A stretch of 45,144 bases of DNA from Chloroflexota bacterium (GTDB lineage Bacteria > Chloroflexota > Anaerolineae > Promineifilales > Promineifilaceae), in contig JAHDEN010000033.1 of the NCBI GenBank assembly GCA_020628815.1, forward strand, positions 1 to 45,144. The letters run 5' to 3'. Of this stretch, positions 1 through 7,659 are shown in pieces. A program made the position numbers and the translations under genes. Below the pieces are notes generated by a model, which ran no database searches, had not been told where the DNA came from, and worked only from the letters and a program-made list of their open reading frames with translations. Position 1 is the first letter of the stretch; each line of letters begins with the position of its first letter.

Positions 1-56
1 TATCCGTTTATATCCGCCGAATTCGCGGCTGAAAGCGAAATGTCAACACAGCCTAA

Positions 57-1475
57 CTAATTGGTGTAAACCACAGTGTCCGGTTTAAAAGCAGCCCACG
101 AGAACCAGAAATGGTTCCCATGAATAATCGGTTCGAGCGTGGTGCCTTCTAACGGTCCTTCAATCGCATCACCAAAAATGTTCCAGATCGAGCCTGTTTC
201 AGCATCTACAAATGTTTTGTCGTCGTTACGTTCAAAGGTCAACCGTTGGCCATCAACGATTGGGTTGAAAACGGCGGCCGAGCCAACCTCATCCGCATCT
301 GCGATAACCGATGCACCCAACGCAGAGGTGGCACCTCCGATATGAAAGACAGCGATTTCAAGATCACCTTGGGTGTCGTTGACCGCGCCGACTTCAGATA
401 TCACGCTAAACGGATAAGCGACATCGATGCCAACATCTTCTGAGGCGATGGCGACGACTCGTTCAACGCCGGGTAGGCGGCCGTCGATCTCCCCATCAAA
501 CAAAAACGGGTTGCGGCCGATTGTGTCGTAACCGGCATATGGATTTTGCCCATACCGGCGATTGTGGCCTGTATCTCGTGAAAGGACAGCCCCATCGGGG
601 AACTGTTCTTGGAAATCATCGAAGCTGATGAGCCACGTTGATAAAAACTCAAGACGTGTGCCAACCGCGTCACCCACAATCGCTTCGCCGGTAAATTGCT
701 GCCACAAACTTTCGGTCTGGCGGTCGTACATCACCATATCAGAATTGCGCAGCAGTCCAGATACACCGAACTCGGTCGGTTCGCCGTTTACCGTCCGGTC
801 AAAGGCGATTGCTGCGTTACACAGCGGGCAAAAGGTCACAATGATGGGGCGGCCGCCGATTTCGTCGTTGACGATTTCGTGCCAGGTCAAAATTTGCAGC
901 GGGTAAGCTCGCGCTTCTCCATTTACCTCAACGGCGACAACAGGTTCTTGCCCTGCCAGCCATTCAGATGCTTCGGCCGGAGAAATAAAGGTTGGATTAT
1001 CGAGTGATGGGATCCCATCACGTGGGGGGCCACCGGATAAAAATGATGAATAATCAACCGTATGAAGTTCCCAATTGGTATTCCATTCTGAGGTCAGACT
1101 GGCTAACTGGGCGGAGCGGTCATCAACGGTTGATAAGCCCTCAATTTCCATTGTTTCTTCCTCCATCACTTCTTCCGCATCATCAGAATCAGAGTCTTCG
1201 CTCATCGCGTCTTCCTCCATATCTGCTTCAGCTTCGGGTTTTGGCTCTTCGGCCATCTCCTCTTCAGGCTCCATCGTTTCGTCGTCGTCTTTAGCTTCTT
1301 CCATTTCAGCCTCTTCGGCCGTTGGATCCACTTCAGGTTCATCTGCCGCTGGTGGGTCTGTTTCTACCTGCTGAACAGGCGGTTGTTCAATAATTCCGGC
1401 CGTTGGATCAGTGCATGCAACGAGCAGCGCTAAAACAGCCATCCCTAAAAAGGGGAGTAATTTTTTAATTGTCAT
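57..1475 (-). CDS. DUF3179 domain lipoprotein
   Basis: The product is a 472-residue exported lipoprotein of the DUF3179 family, whose biochemical role is unknown. Residues 1-20 are a hydrophobic signal peptide ending in the lipobox LLVAC with Cys21. Residues about 35-115 are a very acidic Glu/Asp/Met/Pro linker with no fold. The DUF3179 domain follows, marked by CPLC at 216-219 within FCPLCNAAIAFDR and by a Gly/Asn/Tyr-rich RRYGQNPYAGYD segment. The CxxC pair and the nearby WHEIV histidine suggest metal binding or redox chemistry, but this is inference. The start is supported by GGAG a few bases upstream on the minus strand. It stands alone, transcribed away from the window start, with the Fur-family gene 84 bp upstream in the same direction. 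Confidence 0.9.
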   Translation of the reverse strand: MTIKKLLPFLGMAVLALLVACTDPTAGIIEQPPVQQVETDPPAADEPEVDPTAEEAEMEEAKDDDETMEPEEEMAEEPKPEAEADMEEDAMSEDSDSDDAEEVMEEETMEIEGLSTVDDRSAQLASLTSEWNTNWELHTVDYSSFLSGGPPRDGIPSLDNPTFISPAEASEWLAGQEPVVAVEVNGEARAYPLQILTWHEIVNDEIGGRPIIVTFCPLCNAAIAFDRTVNGEPTEFGVSGLLRNSDMVMYDRQTESLWQQFTGEAIVGDAVGTRLEFLSTWLISFDDFQEQFPDGAVLSRDTGHNRRYGQNPYAGYDTIGRNPFLFDGEIDGRLPGVERVVAIASEDVGIDVAYPFSVISEVGAVNDTQGDLEIAVFHIGGATSALGASVIADADEVGSAAVFNPIVDGQRLTFERNDDKTFVDAETGSIWNIFGDAIEGPLEGTTLEPIIHGNHFWFSWAAFKPDTVVYTN

Positions 1476-1559
1476 GTTTTCATCTCCGAAAGATTTTTGG
1501 TTCGGGTTATGGGTTGTAGACGCTGTAGCTCCAGCTTACTTTACAAATCAGAGCAAAAT

Positions 1560-2024
1560 CTAATTTGCGCAGTGGCCGCATAAGCCAGAAATTGTTAGAT
1601 GGGTGAGTTCGGCTCGGAATTGATGATCTTGCCAAAGGTGCGCAACCAGATCGTCAAAATGATGGTCATCGAGGGGCATGACTGTGTCACAGTTGGTGCA
1701 GACCAAGTGATGGTGGGGAACCGAATGGGCGATTTCATAGACCGTTTGTCCACCCATTTGAGAGCAGCTTAAAACCCCGATCTTGTAAAAAAACTCTAAG
1801 CTTCGGTAAATCGTTGCTTGGTCAATGGATGCAGACTGTTGTTGCACATGCTCAGTCACCTCTTTGGCTGTCAGATGCCCTTCTTCTGACAAAAATAGTC
1901 CCACAATTTGTTGGCGCTGAGGCGTGTAGCGATACCCAAGCGAGTTTAACTTATCTTTTAACTCAGCTTGGAATTTTTCCGGGTCCACCGGATGGTGGTG
2001 GTGATGATGCGTTAGATTTCCCAT
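1560..2024 (-). CDS. Fur-family metalloregulator, probably nickel-responsive (Nur-like)
   Basis: This 154-residue protein has the Fur layout: an N-terminal winged helix (YRYTPQRQQIVGLF, then the DQATIYRSLEFF recognition region) and a C-terminal dimer domain with two CxxC structural zinc motifs (CTNC and CGHC). His-rich stretches (HSVPHHH, DDHHFDDL) supply the regulatory metal site. Residues 6-11 are six consecutive histidines, which appear natural and fit Ni/Co sensing or storage. The gene is divergent from a nickel/cobalt ECF transporter, and TTGCAA-type boxes lie between the two, as reported for Streptomyces Nur. That is why I prefer Nur over Zur, PerR or Fur. The intergenic TTGCAC repeats overlap a plausible -35 for this gene, suggesting autoregulation. 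Confidence 0.88.
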   Translation of the reverse strand: MGNLTHHHHHHPVDPEKFQAELKDKLNSLGYRYTPQRQQIVGLFLSEEGHLTAKEVTEHVQQQSASIDQATIYRSLEFFYKIGVLSCSQMGGQTVYEIAHSVPHHHLVCTNCDTVMPLDDHHFDDLVAHLWQDHQFRAELTHLTISGLCGHCAN

Positions 2025-2082
2025 CGGCCGAAAATGTTAACACAGAATTTGGGTGGAGCAATTAGTGTTCCGCTATAATGCT

Positions 2083-2099
2083 GTGCAAAACATGTGCAA
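2083..2099. promoter_or_regulatory. Nur-box-like operator near the fur-family promoter
   Basis: GTGCAA, five bases, GTGCAA. This departs from the Nur consensus TTGCAA-N5-TTGCAA only at the first base of each half. Read on the minus strand, one TTGCAC half coincides with a possible -35 followed 16 bp later by TATAGC, so a bound repressor would block the regulator gene itself. Assignment rests on pattern match and context. Confidence 0.5.
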
Positions 2100-2149
2100 T
2101 CTATGAAAAGATTGGTAGTTTATATGAACAAACTTGGATTTCTTCTCCT

Positions 2150-2169
2150 TATTGCAAATAGTTGCAATA
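2150..2169. promoter_or_regulatory. Perfect Nur-box-like palindrome upstream of the nickel transporter
   Basis: TATTGCAAATAGTTGCAATA has perfect 8-bp arms around ATAG and contains TTGCAA-N4-TTGCAA. It sits 28 bp before the first gene of the ECF nickel/cobalt operon and divergent from a Fur-family gene, the place expected for a metal-dependent repressor. The published Nur spacing is five, here four, so the exact register is uncertain. Confidence 0.6.
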
Positions 2170-2197
2170 ATAACGGCTAGAGGAACAACGTATTTTT

Positions 2198-2731
2198 ATG
2201 AATCAAAAAATCGAGTTACGTGGAATTTGGTTAGCCGTTTGTGGGTTGGTCTTAGGGGGGATGCTGGTTTTCTATGCACAACCGGCCGGTGTGACCGCAC
2301 ATGGCACAAATATTACCTACACGGTCCAATCCACTGTTCTAGTAGAAGCCAATTTCGATACAGGGGAACCGATGTCAGAAGCGCAAATTTCTGTTTTTTC
2401 TCCTGAAGACCCTGAGACCCCTTGGTTGCAAGGTCTTGCAGACGCGGACGGCAAGTTCACTTTTGTTCCAGATCCCGAGTTTTCTGGAACGTATGATGTT
2501 CGGATTCGTTCGGCCGGTCATGGTGAAATTTTGGCGATCCCAATCAATGGGATCGGTCAAGCAGCAGCGGGAAACACCACCATGCAGCAAATAATTATGG
2601 CGGCCGCTGTTATTTGGGGATTCATCGGTACAGCCCTTTACTTTTCAGCACGTAAACAAAATCAATCAGAGCCAAGCAGCCAATCAACTGACAATACAAC
2701 CGGAGGAAATCTAGAAAATGCACATACCTGA
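2198..2731 (+). CDS. NikL/CbiL-like extracytoplasmic component of a Ni/Co ECF transporter
   Basis: The protein has 177 residues. It has an N-terminal membrane or signal segment (about residues 10-30), an extracytoplasmic Ig/carboxypeptidase-regulatory-like beta domain (about 35-125, with a DADGKFTFVPDPEFSGTYDVRI core) and a C-terminal membrane anchor (about 130-150). This is the layout of NikL-type subunits, which replace CbiN/NikN in some nickel transporters; CbiL-like naming is also possible. It leads the operon, and its end overlaps cbiM by 14 bp, implying translational coupling. The start is the first ATG after the palindromic operator. AGAGGAAC lies rather far upstream (about 15 bases), so an ATT start two codons earlier cannot be excluded. 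The role in metal capture is inferred from family and context. Confidence 0.8.
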   Translation: MNQKIELRGIWLAVCGLVLGGMLVFYAQPAGVTAHGTNITYTVQSTVLVEANFDTGEPMSEAQISVFSPEDPETPWLQGLADADGKFTFVPDPEFSGTYDVRIRSAGHGEILAIPINGIGQAAAGNTTMQQIIMAAAVIWGFIGTALYFSARKQNQSEPSSQSTDNTTGGNLENAHT

Positions 2732-3410
2732 TGGACTTATTCCTGCGACTGTTGCAGCTGGCGGCTATGTCGTTGCAGGCGCTTTAACCGCCTATTCAAT
2801 TAAACGAATCAACCAATCTGATAATGCCCAAGAGCAAATTCCTAAAGTTGCGTTGCTCACGGCCGCATTTTTTATCACCTCACTCATTCATATCCCAGTG
2901 CCACCCACCAGCATCCATCCGCTTTTAAGCGGCTTAATGGGGGCTTTATTAGGATGGTTTGCGATGCCGGCCATCTTGATCGGTTTATTGTTACAGGCGA
3001 TGATTTTTGGACACGGCGGTATCACAACGTTGGGGGTTAATGCGGTGATTTTAGGCATCCCCGCTATTCTGGCTCATTTCATCTTTCAAACCGTTAACGC
3101 AAACAGCAAGATGGCTGACATAAAAGAAGCGGCCGCAGATAAATGGGGGGCGCGTAAACTGCAAATATCCGGTTTCTTAGCTGGTGCAATCGGGGTCGGT
3201 ATTTCTGTCCTTCTGTTCTATGGCTTTATTATTTTAACGATCCCGGCCGACATTATCGATCCGGCCGCAGAACGGCGGGCGACTTTGATTCTGTCACTCT
3301 CCCATCTGCCGCTACTTTTGGTTGAGGGGGCATTGACCGCCATGCTGGTCACCTATCTATCACGGGTTAAACCGGAACTGCTGCGAGGCTTAAGTGAAGC
3401 AAGAGCTTGA
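2718..3410 (+). CDS. cbiM: CbiM/NikM substrate-binding membrane subunit of the Ni/Co ECF transporter
   Basis: The 230-residue multi-pass membrane protein begins with the diagnostic MHIPDG. In characterised NikM/CbiM proteins the N-terminal amine, His2 and an internal histidine coordinate the metal. The internal site is visible in the segment LIHIPVPPTSIHPLLSG around residue 60-75. The family start is invariant, which fixes the ATG. The gene overlaps its upstream partner by 14 bp and cbiQ by 17 bp. The substrate (Ni2+ or Co2+) cannot be read from the sequence alone. The nearby His-rich Fur-family protein and TTGCAA boxes favour nickel. Confidence 0.93.
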   Translation: MHIPDGLIPATVAAGGYVVAGALTAYSIKRINQSDNAQEQIPKVALLTAAFFITSLIHIPVPPTSIHPLLSGLMGALLGWFAMPAILIGLLLQAMIFGHGGITTLGVNAVILGIPAILAHFIFQTVNANSKMADIKEAAADKWGARKLQISGFLAGAIGVGISVLLFYGFIILTIPADIIDPAAERRATLILSLSHLPLLLVEGALTAMLVTYLSRVKPELLRGLSEARA

Positions 3411-4161
3411 TGCTTACGCCCATCTTGATTCCCCCCTGCACCGCTGGGAGAATCGATACAAAATTGCAGGGTTGTTCCTGCTCGCCTTTGCCTTTGCTTT
3501 TGTCGAAGATGTGCGGCTTTTGCCCGCTTTGGTCGTAATAACGGCCGGGCTGTTTTGGTTATCAAACCTGCCGTTCTCATTTCTAAGCGGCCGCCTAAAA
3601 ATTCCCGGACTCATTTTGTTCGGCATCGTCGCTTCCCTACCGTTTTTGTCAGGCACAACTATTTTGGCCTCACTTGGCCCCGTCAGCATTAAGCAAGAAG
3701 GGGTGATGATGGCGCTGGTTATCGCCGTGCGTTTTGTGTGCATTATCACGCTTAGCCTGTTGATCTTTAGCACAGACACGCTGGTTAACACCTTAAAAGG
3801 GATGATCGCATTGCGCATGCCACCGATCTTGGCAGACATGGTTCTGCTCACCTATCGGTATATTTTTGATCTAAGCGCCAGCTTCCGTACCACTCAAACT
3901 TCTGTCCGCCTGCGTGGCTTTCAAAACAATAAGTTGTCTGGTGGCAAGTTAAACACGTTGGCCGCCTTGATGGGTAATCTGATTGTGCGTAGCTATGAAC
4001 AATCTGAACGGGTCTACAAAGCGATGATTTTACGCGGCTATGGGATGACAGAAACAAATCCGGCCGCGTTAACCAGCACCCCGGCCGACAAGATGTGGCT
4101 CGCCTCAATTTTACTGTTAGCAATCGGATTGGTTGCAGCTCAACTCTATTTAGCACTCTAA
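3394..4161 (+). CDS. cbiQ: CbiQ/EcfT transmembrane coupling subunit
   Basis: This 255-residue membrane protein is the T component linking the substrate-binding subunit to the ATPase. Hydrophobic segments fill residues 25-115 and the C-terminus. A cytoplasmic section carries the SEQSERVYKAMILRGYGM segment, the equivalent of the short Ala-Arg-x-x-x-Arg-Gly coupling motif of EcfT proteins. Translation appears to start at GTG 3394 inside the end of cbiM, with GAGG just upstream. Four bases separate it from cbiO. Confidence 0.9.
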   Translation: MKQELDAYAHLDSPLHRWENRYKIAGLFLLAFAFAFVEDVRLLPALVVITAGLFWLSNLPFSFLSGRLKIPGLILFGIVASLPFLSGTTILASLGPVSIKQEGVMMALVIAVRFVCIITLSLLIFSTDTLVNTLKGMIALRMPPILADMVLLTYRYIFDLSASFRTTQTSVRLRGFQNNKLSGGKLNTLAALMGNLIVRSYEQSERVYKAMILRGYGMTETNPAALTSTPADKMWLASILLLAIGLVAAQLYLAL

Positions 4162-4165
4162 CTTT

Positions 4166-4951
4166 ATGAACGCACTCAACATTTCAAATCTTACGTTTTC
4201 TTACCCCGAGCAGCCGGTTTTAGACCATATCAACCTTACGATTCGGCCGGGCGAGCGTGTGGGGCTAATTGGCCCCAATGGAGCGGGTAAAACGACATTG
4301 TTCCACTCTGTCTGTGGCGTTCTAAAACCATCTGATGGAGACATTCAGCTGTTTGGTGAAACGGTAAAAGCAGGTAAGTTCCACCCTAAAGTGGGGCTGG
4401 TTTTCCAATATCCAGATGATCAAATTTTTTCCCCAACCGTCTATGACGATATCGCATTTGGCCCAAGAAATATGGGATTAACCGATAGTGAGGTTGAGTC
4501 ACACGTGCATGAAGCGATGAACTTGACCGGTATCACCGATCTGGCGGAGCGGGCTCCACATCACTTGTCGGGTGGGCAAAAACGGATGGTTGCCATTGCT
4601 GGGATTAAGGCGATGCGGCCGGAGTTGATTATTTATGATGAGCCATCTGCCAATTTAGACATGCGCTCGCGCCGCAGGTTAATCAACTTTATCCAAGAAT
4701 CAAAAGAGACCGTGTTGCTTTCGTCGCATGACCTAGAAATGGTTGTGGAGATTTGTGATCGGGTGATTTTGTTGGATGAGGGCAAAATTATTGCTGATGG
4801 GGATACCTATGACATTATGGGCAACCAAGAATTGATGGAAGCTCATGGGTTAGAGAAGCCTCACTCCCTTATTTACCATGTTAAAGGGAAGCACAGCCAT
4901 GGGGACGACTTGGTTCCGGCCGAACATGTTCATGGGGACCATATTCATTAG
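4166..4951 (+). CDS. cbiO: CbiO ATPase subunit of the Ni/Co ECF transporter
   Basis: This 261-residue ABC ATPase has Walker A GPNGAGKTT (about residues 36-44), a Q-loop in VFQYPDDQIF, the signature LSGGQKR, Walker B LIIYDEPSANLD and the H-loop histidine in LLSSHDLEMV. It energises metal uptake with CbiQ and CbiM. The last 22 residues are rich in histidine (KHSHGDD, EHVHGDHIH), an extension beyond the ABC core that could bind Ni or Co. It closes the four-gene operon; 149 bp without a clear terminator follow before the next gene. Confidence 0.93.
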   Translation: MNALNISNLTFSYPEQPVLDHINLTIRPGERVGLIGPNGAGKTTLFHSVCGVLKPSDGDIQLFGETVKAGKFHPKVGLVFQYPDDQIFSPTVYDDIAFGPRNMGLTDSEVESHVHEAMNLTGITDLAERAPHHLSGGQKRMVAIAGIKAMRPELIIYDEPSANLDMRSRRRLINFIQESKETVLLSSHDLEMVVEICDRVILLDEGKIIADGDTYDIMGNQELMEAHGLEKPHSLIYHVKGKHSHGDDLVPAEHVHGDHIH

Positions 4952-5100
4952 CCTGCCAGCGGTCAGTCAACCTAGTTAATTTGTAGAAAAGATTCATTTT
5001 GGCCTGAAAATAGCTAATTGCGTTATGCTAATCTTAAGGTGCAGTTTGTATACTACTCACTCGAGTACCCCCGCGAGGAATCACCTAAAAAAGAGTAGCT

Positions 5101-5508
5101 ATGAATCAAACATACGAGATATTTTCCACACAACTTTCTTCTCAATTACCAGAAGCCGTTCCATTTTTTAAAGACCTGCTTGTAACCCCCTCTAAATTTG
5201 AGCAGTCCATGTTTCAAGATAAATTTGATTCTTTCTTGATGGAGATTGCACTAGCGGTGATTGAAAATGACACAATCGATTTGATTGCAGCCGAACGTAT
5301 TACCGATACGTTGAGAGAGCTGTTTGAAAATGTCAATGAATTTGCGCCTGAAGAACAATCTTTAATTTATGCGGCTACCCATTATTTCTTTGAAACGGAA
5401 GATGCGGTTGCAGACAAATCTTCGGCCGACGGGTTTCAGGACGACCTGATTGTGGTCAATACGATGTTCGAGGCGATCGGTAAACCCGAGCTACAAATCA
5501 AGCTATAG
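5101..5508 (+). CDS. Small soluble protein of unknown function
   Basis: I do not recognise this 135-residue acidic protein with certainty. It is predicted mostly helical, with no signal peptide or membrane segment. The stretch YAATHYFFETEDAVADKSSADGFQDD followed by a hydrophobic helix recalls the YkvA/DUF1232 pattern (an aspartate-rich turn after a short helix), but lacks its hydrophobic segments. A weak AAGAG precedes the ATG. It converges with the following SDR gene, and the two ends overlap by 11 bp. CGGCCG occurs inside it, so its base habits match the surroundings. No function is proposed. Confidence 0.75.
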   Translation: MNQTYEIFSTQLSSQLPEAVPFFKDLLVTPSKFEQSMFQDKFDSFLMEIALAVIENDTIDLIAAERITDTLRELFENVNEFAPEEQSLIYAATHYFFETEDAVADKSSADGFQDDLIVVNTMFEAIGKPELQIKL

Positions 5509-6358
5509 CCGCCCACTCTTCTGTCAGATCCCACATTTTGGCCCAAACTGCCTCATCACGCAGTTCCCGCAACGGCCGTTTTTCTTTCATTACTGAATAA
5601 TATTTTCCATTCACCCCCTCCACCTCTGGGGATTGAGCTAAATGCAACGTTGTTAGCGCCCCTTCTTCTGGCGCTTTCAAAGAAAGTCGGTTTATAAAGC
5701 TGATAATCTTTTTAAGAACCGGGCCGCCTAAACTGTGAAAGATGCCTGTGTTAATTACCCCGGGATGCAGTGCATTAATTGTGACACCGCTACCTTCAAG
5801 CCTGCGAGCCTGCTCTAGTGTAAACAACACATTCATCGCTTTACTTTGCCCATATGCGGTTGCCCCCATGCGTGGATAGCTGTTTTTAAATTGTAAATCG
5901 TCCCATTGTATGCCGCTAAAGTGGGCGTCTGAGCTTACGTTGACAATGCGGCTAGTTTGGCCCGTCTGCTCGGCCGTTTTTTGTAGCAAGCCGAGTAATT
6001 CTTGAGTTAAAACATAGGGGGCCAAATGGTTGACCACAACGTGCATTTCAATTCCGTTTGATTCTTCTCGCTTGCTAAACAAAGCCCCTGCATTATTGAC
6101 TAACACATCTAGCCGATCATATTTTGCAAGATAGGCTCTTGCCGCTTGGCGCGTACTGTTTAGAGACGAAAAGTCTGCGATCAAATACTCAACATCCTGC
6201 CCCGTTTCTTGTTTAATTTGGCTGACAGTGTCTTGGCATTTGCCAATATTCCGGCCGATGATGACGATCTTGTTCCCTTCTTTTGCCAGCTCTTTTGCTG
6301 TCACAGCTCCGATCCCGCTGGTTGCCCCTGTTACGATAATGTGTTTTTTTGTGTCCAC
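5498..6358 (-). CDS. SDR-family NAD(P)-dependent oxidoreductase
   Basis: The 286-residue classical short-chain dehydrogenase has the cofactor glycine motif TGATSGIG near residues 11-18, NNAG in LDVLVNNAGALF, the catalytic serine in IVNVSSDAHFSG and the YxxxK pair in AYGQSKAMN. The length and the retinol-dehydrogenase-like C-terminus (LHPGVINTGIFHSLGG, then EGALTTLHLA) place it with the RDH11-14/WWOX-like SDRs. The substrate is unknown. The gene is monocistronic in appearance, converging with the small unknown gene and divergent from agmatine deiminase. Confidence 0.88.
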   Translation of the reverse strand: MDTKKHIIVTGATSGIGAVTAKELAKEGNKIVIIGRNIGKCQDTVSQIKQETGQDVEYLIADFSSLNSTRQAARAYLAKYDRLDVLVNNAGALFSKREESNGIEMHVVVNHLAPYVLTQELLGLLQKTAEQTGQTSRIVNVSSDAHFSGIQWDDLQFKNSYPRMGATAYGQSKAMNVLFTLEQARRLEGSGVTINALHPGVINTGIFHSLGGPVLKKIISFINRLSLKAPEEGALTTLHLAQSPEVEGVNGKYYSVMKEKRPLRELRDEAVWAKMWDLTEEWAAIA

Positions 6359-6549
6359 GATGGAGTTACCTCTTCCTTTTCCTTAAAGCAAAGCGCTGAA
6401 GATCAAACATTTTAAAAGGATTGGTCCTAAGTTTTTTCTTCAGCTGGTTTTGAACGACTGTTGATTATTCACCATGATTGTAGCCCTAAATCTGTAGCGA
6501 TCATAGGCAAAAGGTGGCTCTGTCTTAACAATCCGTGGAAAATACCAGT

Positions 6550-7644
6550 ATGGCTCTTCTATCTTCAACTCCAAAAGCAGATCGATTCCGGATGCCGGGT
6601 GAATTTGAACCGCAATCCCGTGTGTGGATGATTTGGCCCCAACGGCCGGATGTGTGGCGCGATGAAGCCCGGCCGGGACAACGTGCCTTTGTGGACGTGG
6701 CAGCCGCCATCCAGCAATTTACCCCCGTTACAATGCTGACGGCGGCCGACCAGCTAGAAAATGCCCGAGCACAGCTACCTGAGTCGGTTCAAGTGCTAGA
6801 AATGCCGAGCAATGATTCTTGGATGCGGGACAGCGGCCCATCTTTTGTAAAAAACGATAGCGGTGAGCTGCGGGTGGTTGATTGGAAATTTAACGCCTAC
6901 GGTGGCTTAGAAGAGGGACTTTATGCCCCATGGGACGCAGATGACCGTATCCCAGAACAGGTAGCCGATTATCTGAAAATCGATCGGTATCGAGCCCCAA
7001 TCACTTGTGAAGGAGGGGCGATTCATGTGGATGGTCAGGGAACACTTCTTACAACGCGAGACTGTTTGTTGAACCCTAATCGAAATCCGGGCATGAGCGT
7101 CTCGGAGATTGAACAGGCTTTAAGCGACTACTTGAACCTTGAAAAAATTATCTGGCTCGATTGCCCGATGGAAGAGGAAACGGACGGCCATGTGGATCAG
7201 CTTGTGGCATTTGTCCGGCCGGGCGAGGTGATGCTGACTTGGACCGATGACCAGCATAATGACTATTATGATATTGTGCATGAGGCGTTTGAGGTCCTTT
7301 CAAATAGTCGTGATGCCCGCGGGCGCAAGCTACAAATCCATAAACTATATCTGCCAGAGCCGATGTTTTTAACGGCCGAAGAAGCTGCTGGCTTAGATCA
7401 AGATGACGTGGTTTTTCCACGTGAGGCGGGGATGCCGATAGCCGATTGTTACATCAATTATCTGATTACGAACAATGGCATTATTGTGCCTACGTTTAAC
7501 CAGCCTGCGGCCGATAATTTGGCACTTTCTGTCATTTCAGAGGTGTTTCCACGGCATAAAGTTGTGGGGGTGCCATCGCGCGAAATTGGCATTGGGGGCG
7601 GTCTTATTCACTGCATTACCCAGCAACAGCCTGCGGGTAAATAA
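6550..7644 (+). CDS. aguA: Agmatine deiminase
   Basis: The enzyme hydrolyses agmatine to N-carbamoylputrescine and ammonia in polyamine synthesis or agmatine catabolism. The family landmarks are clear: STPKADRFRMPGEFEPQ and WMIWPQRPDVWRD at the N-terminus, NDSWMRDSGPSF, the EGGAIHVDGQGTLLTT block, the catalytic HVD in TDGHVDQL, and the nucleophilic cysteine in GGGLIHCITQQQP near the C-terminus. I place the start at ATG 6550, which matches the family N-terminus (364 residues). An in-frame GTG five codons earlier (6535) is possible, and neither has a convincing ribosome site. No carbamoylputrescine amidase is next to it; an MFS transporter follows 15 bp downstream and may be co-transcribed. Confidence 0.93.
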   Translation: MALLSSTPKADRFRMPGEFEPQSRVWMIWPQRPDVWRDEARPGQRAFVDVAAAIQQFTPVTMLTAADQLENARAQLPESVQVLEMPSNDSWMRDSGPSFVKNDSGELRVVDWKFNAYGGLEEGLYAPWDADDRIPEQVADYLKIDRYRAPITCEGGAIHVDGQGTLLTTRDCLLNPNRNPGMSVSEIEQALSDYLNLEKIIWLDCPMEEETDGHVDQLVAFVRPGEVMLTWTDDQHNDYYDIVHEAFEVLSNSRDARGRKLQIHKLYLPEPMFLTAEEAAGLDQDDVVFPREAGMPIADCYINYLITNNGIIVPTFNQPAADNLALSVISEVFPRHKVVGVPSREIGIGGGLIHCITQQQPAGK

Positions 7645-7659
7645 TACGGCTTACATTTT

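Noticed and set aside
1075-1374. Serine-rich plus-strand reading frame
   Set aside because: It is the antisense of the Glu/Asp-rich linker of the DUF3179 lipoprotein. The composition explains the open frame, and there is no family match or ribosome site.
1992-2009. Hexahistidine run as a cloning tag or contamination
   Set aside because: The surrounding sequence is continuous genomic DNA with normal neighbours and the CGGCCG habit of the window. No vector sequence is seen, and His-rich metal proteins are natural.
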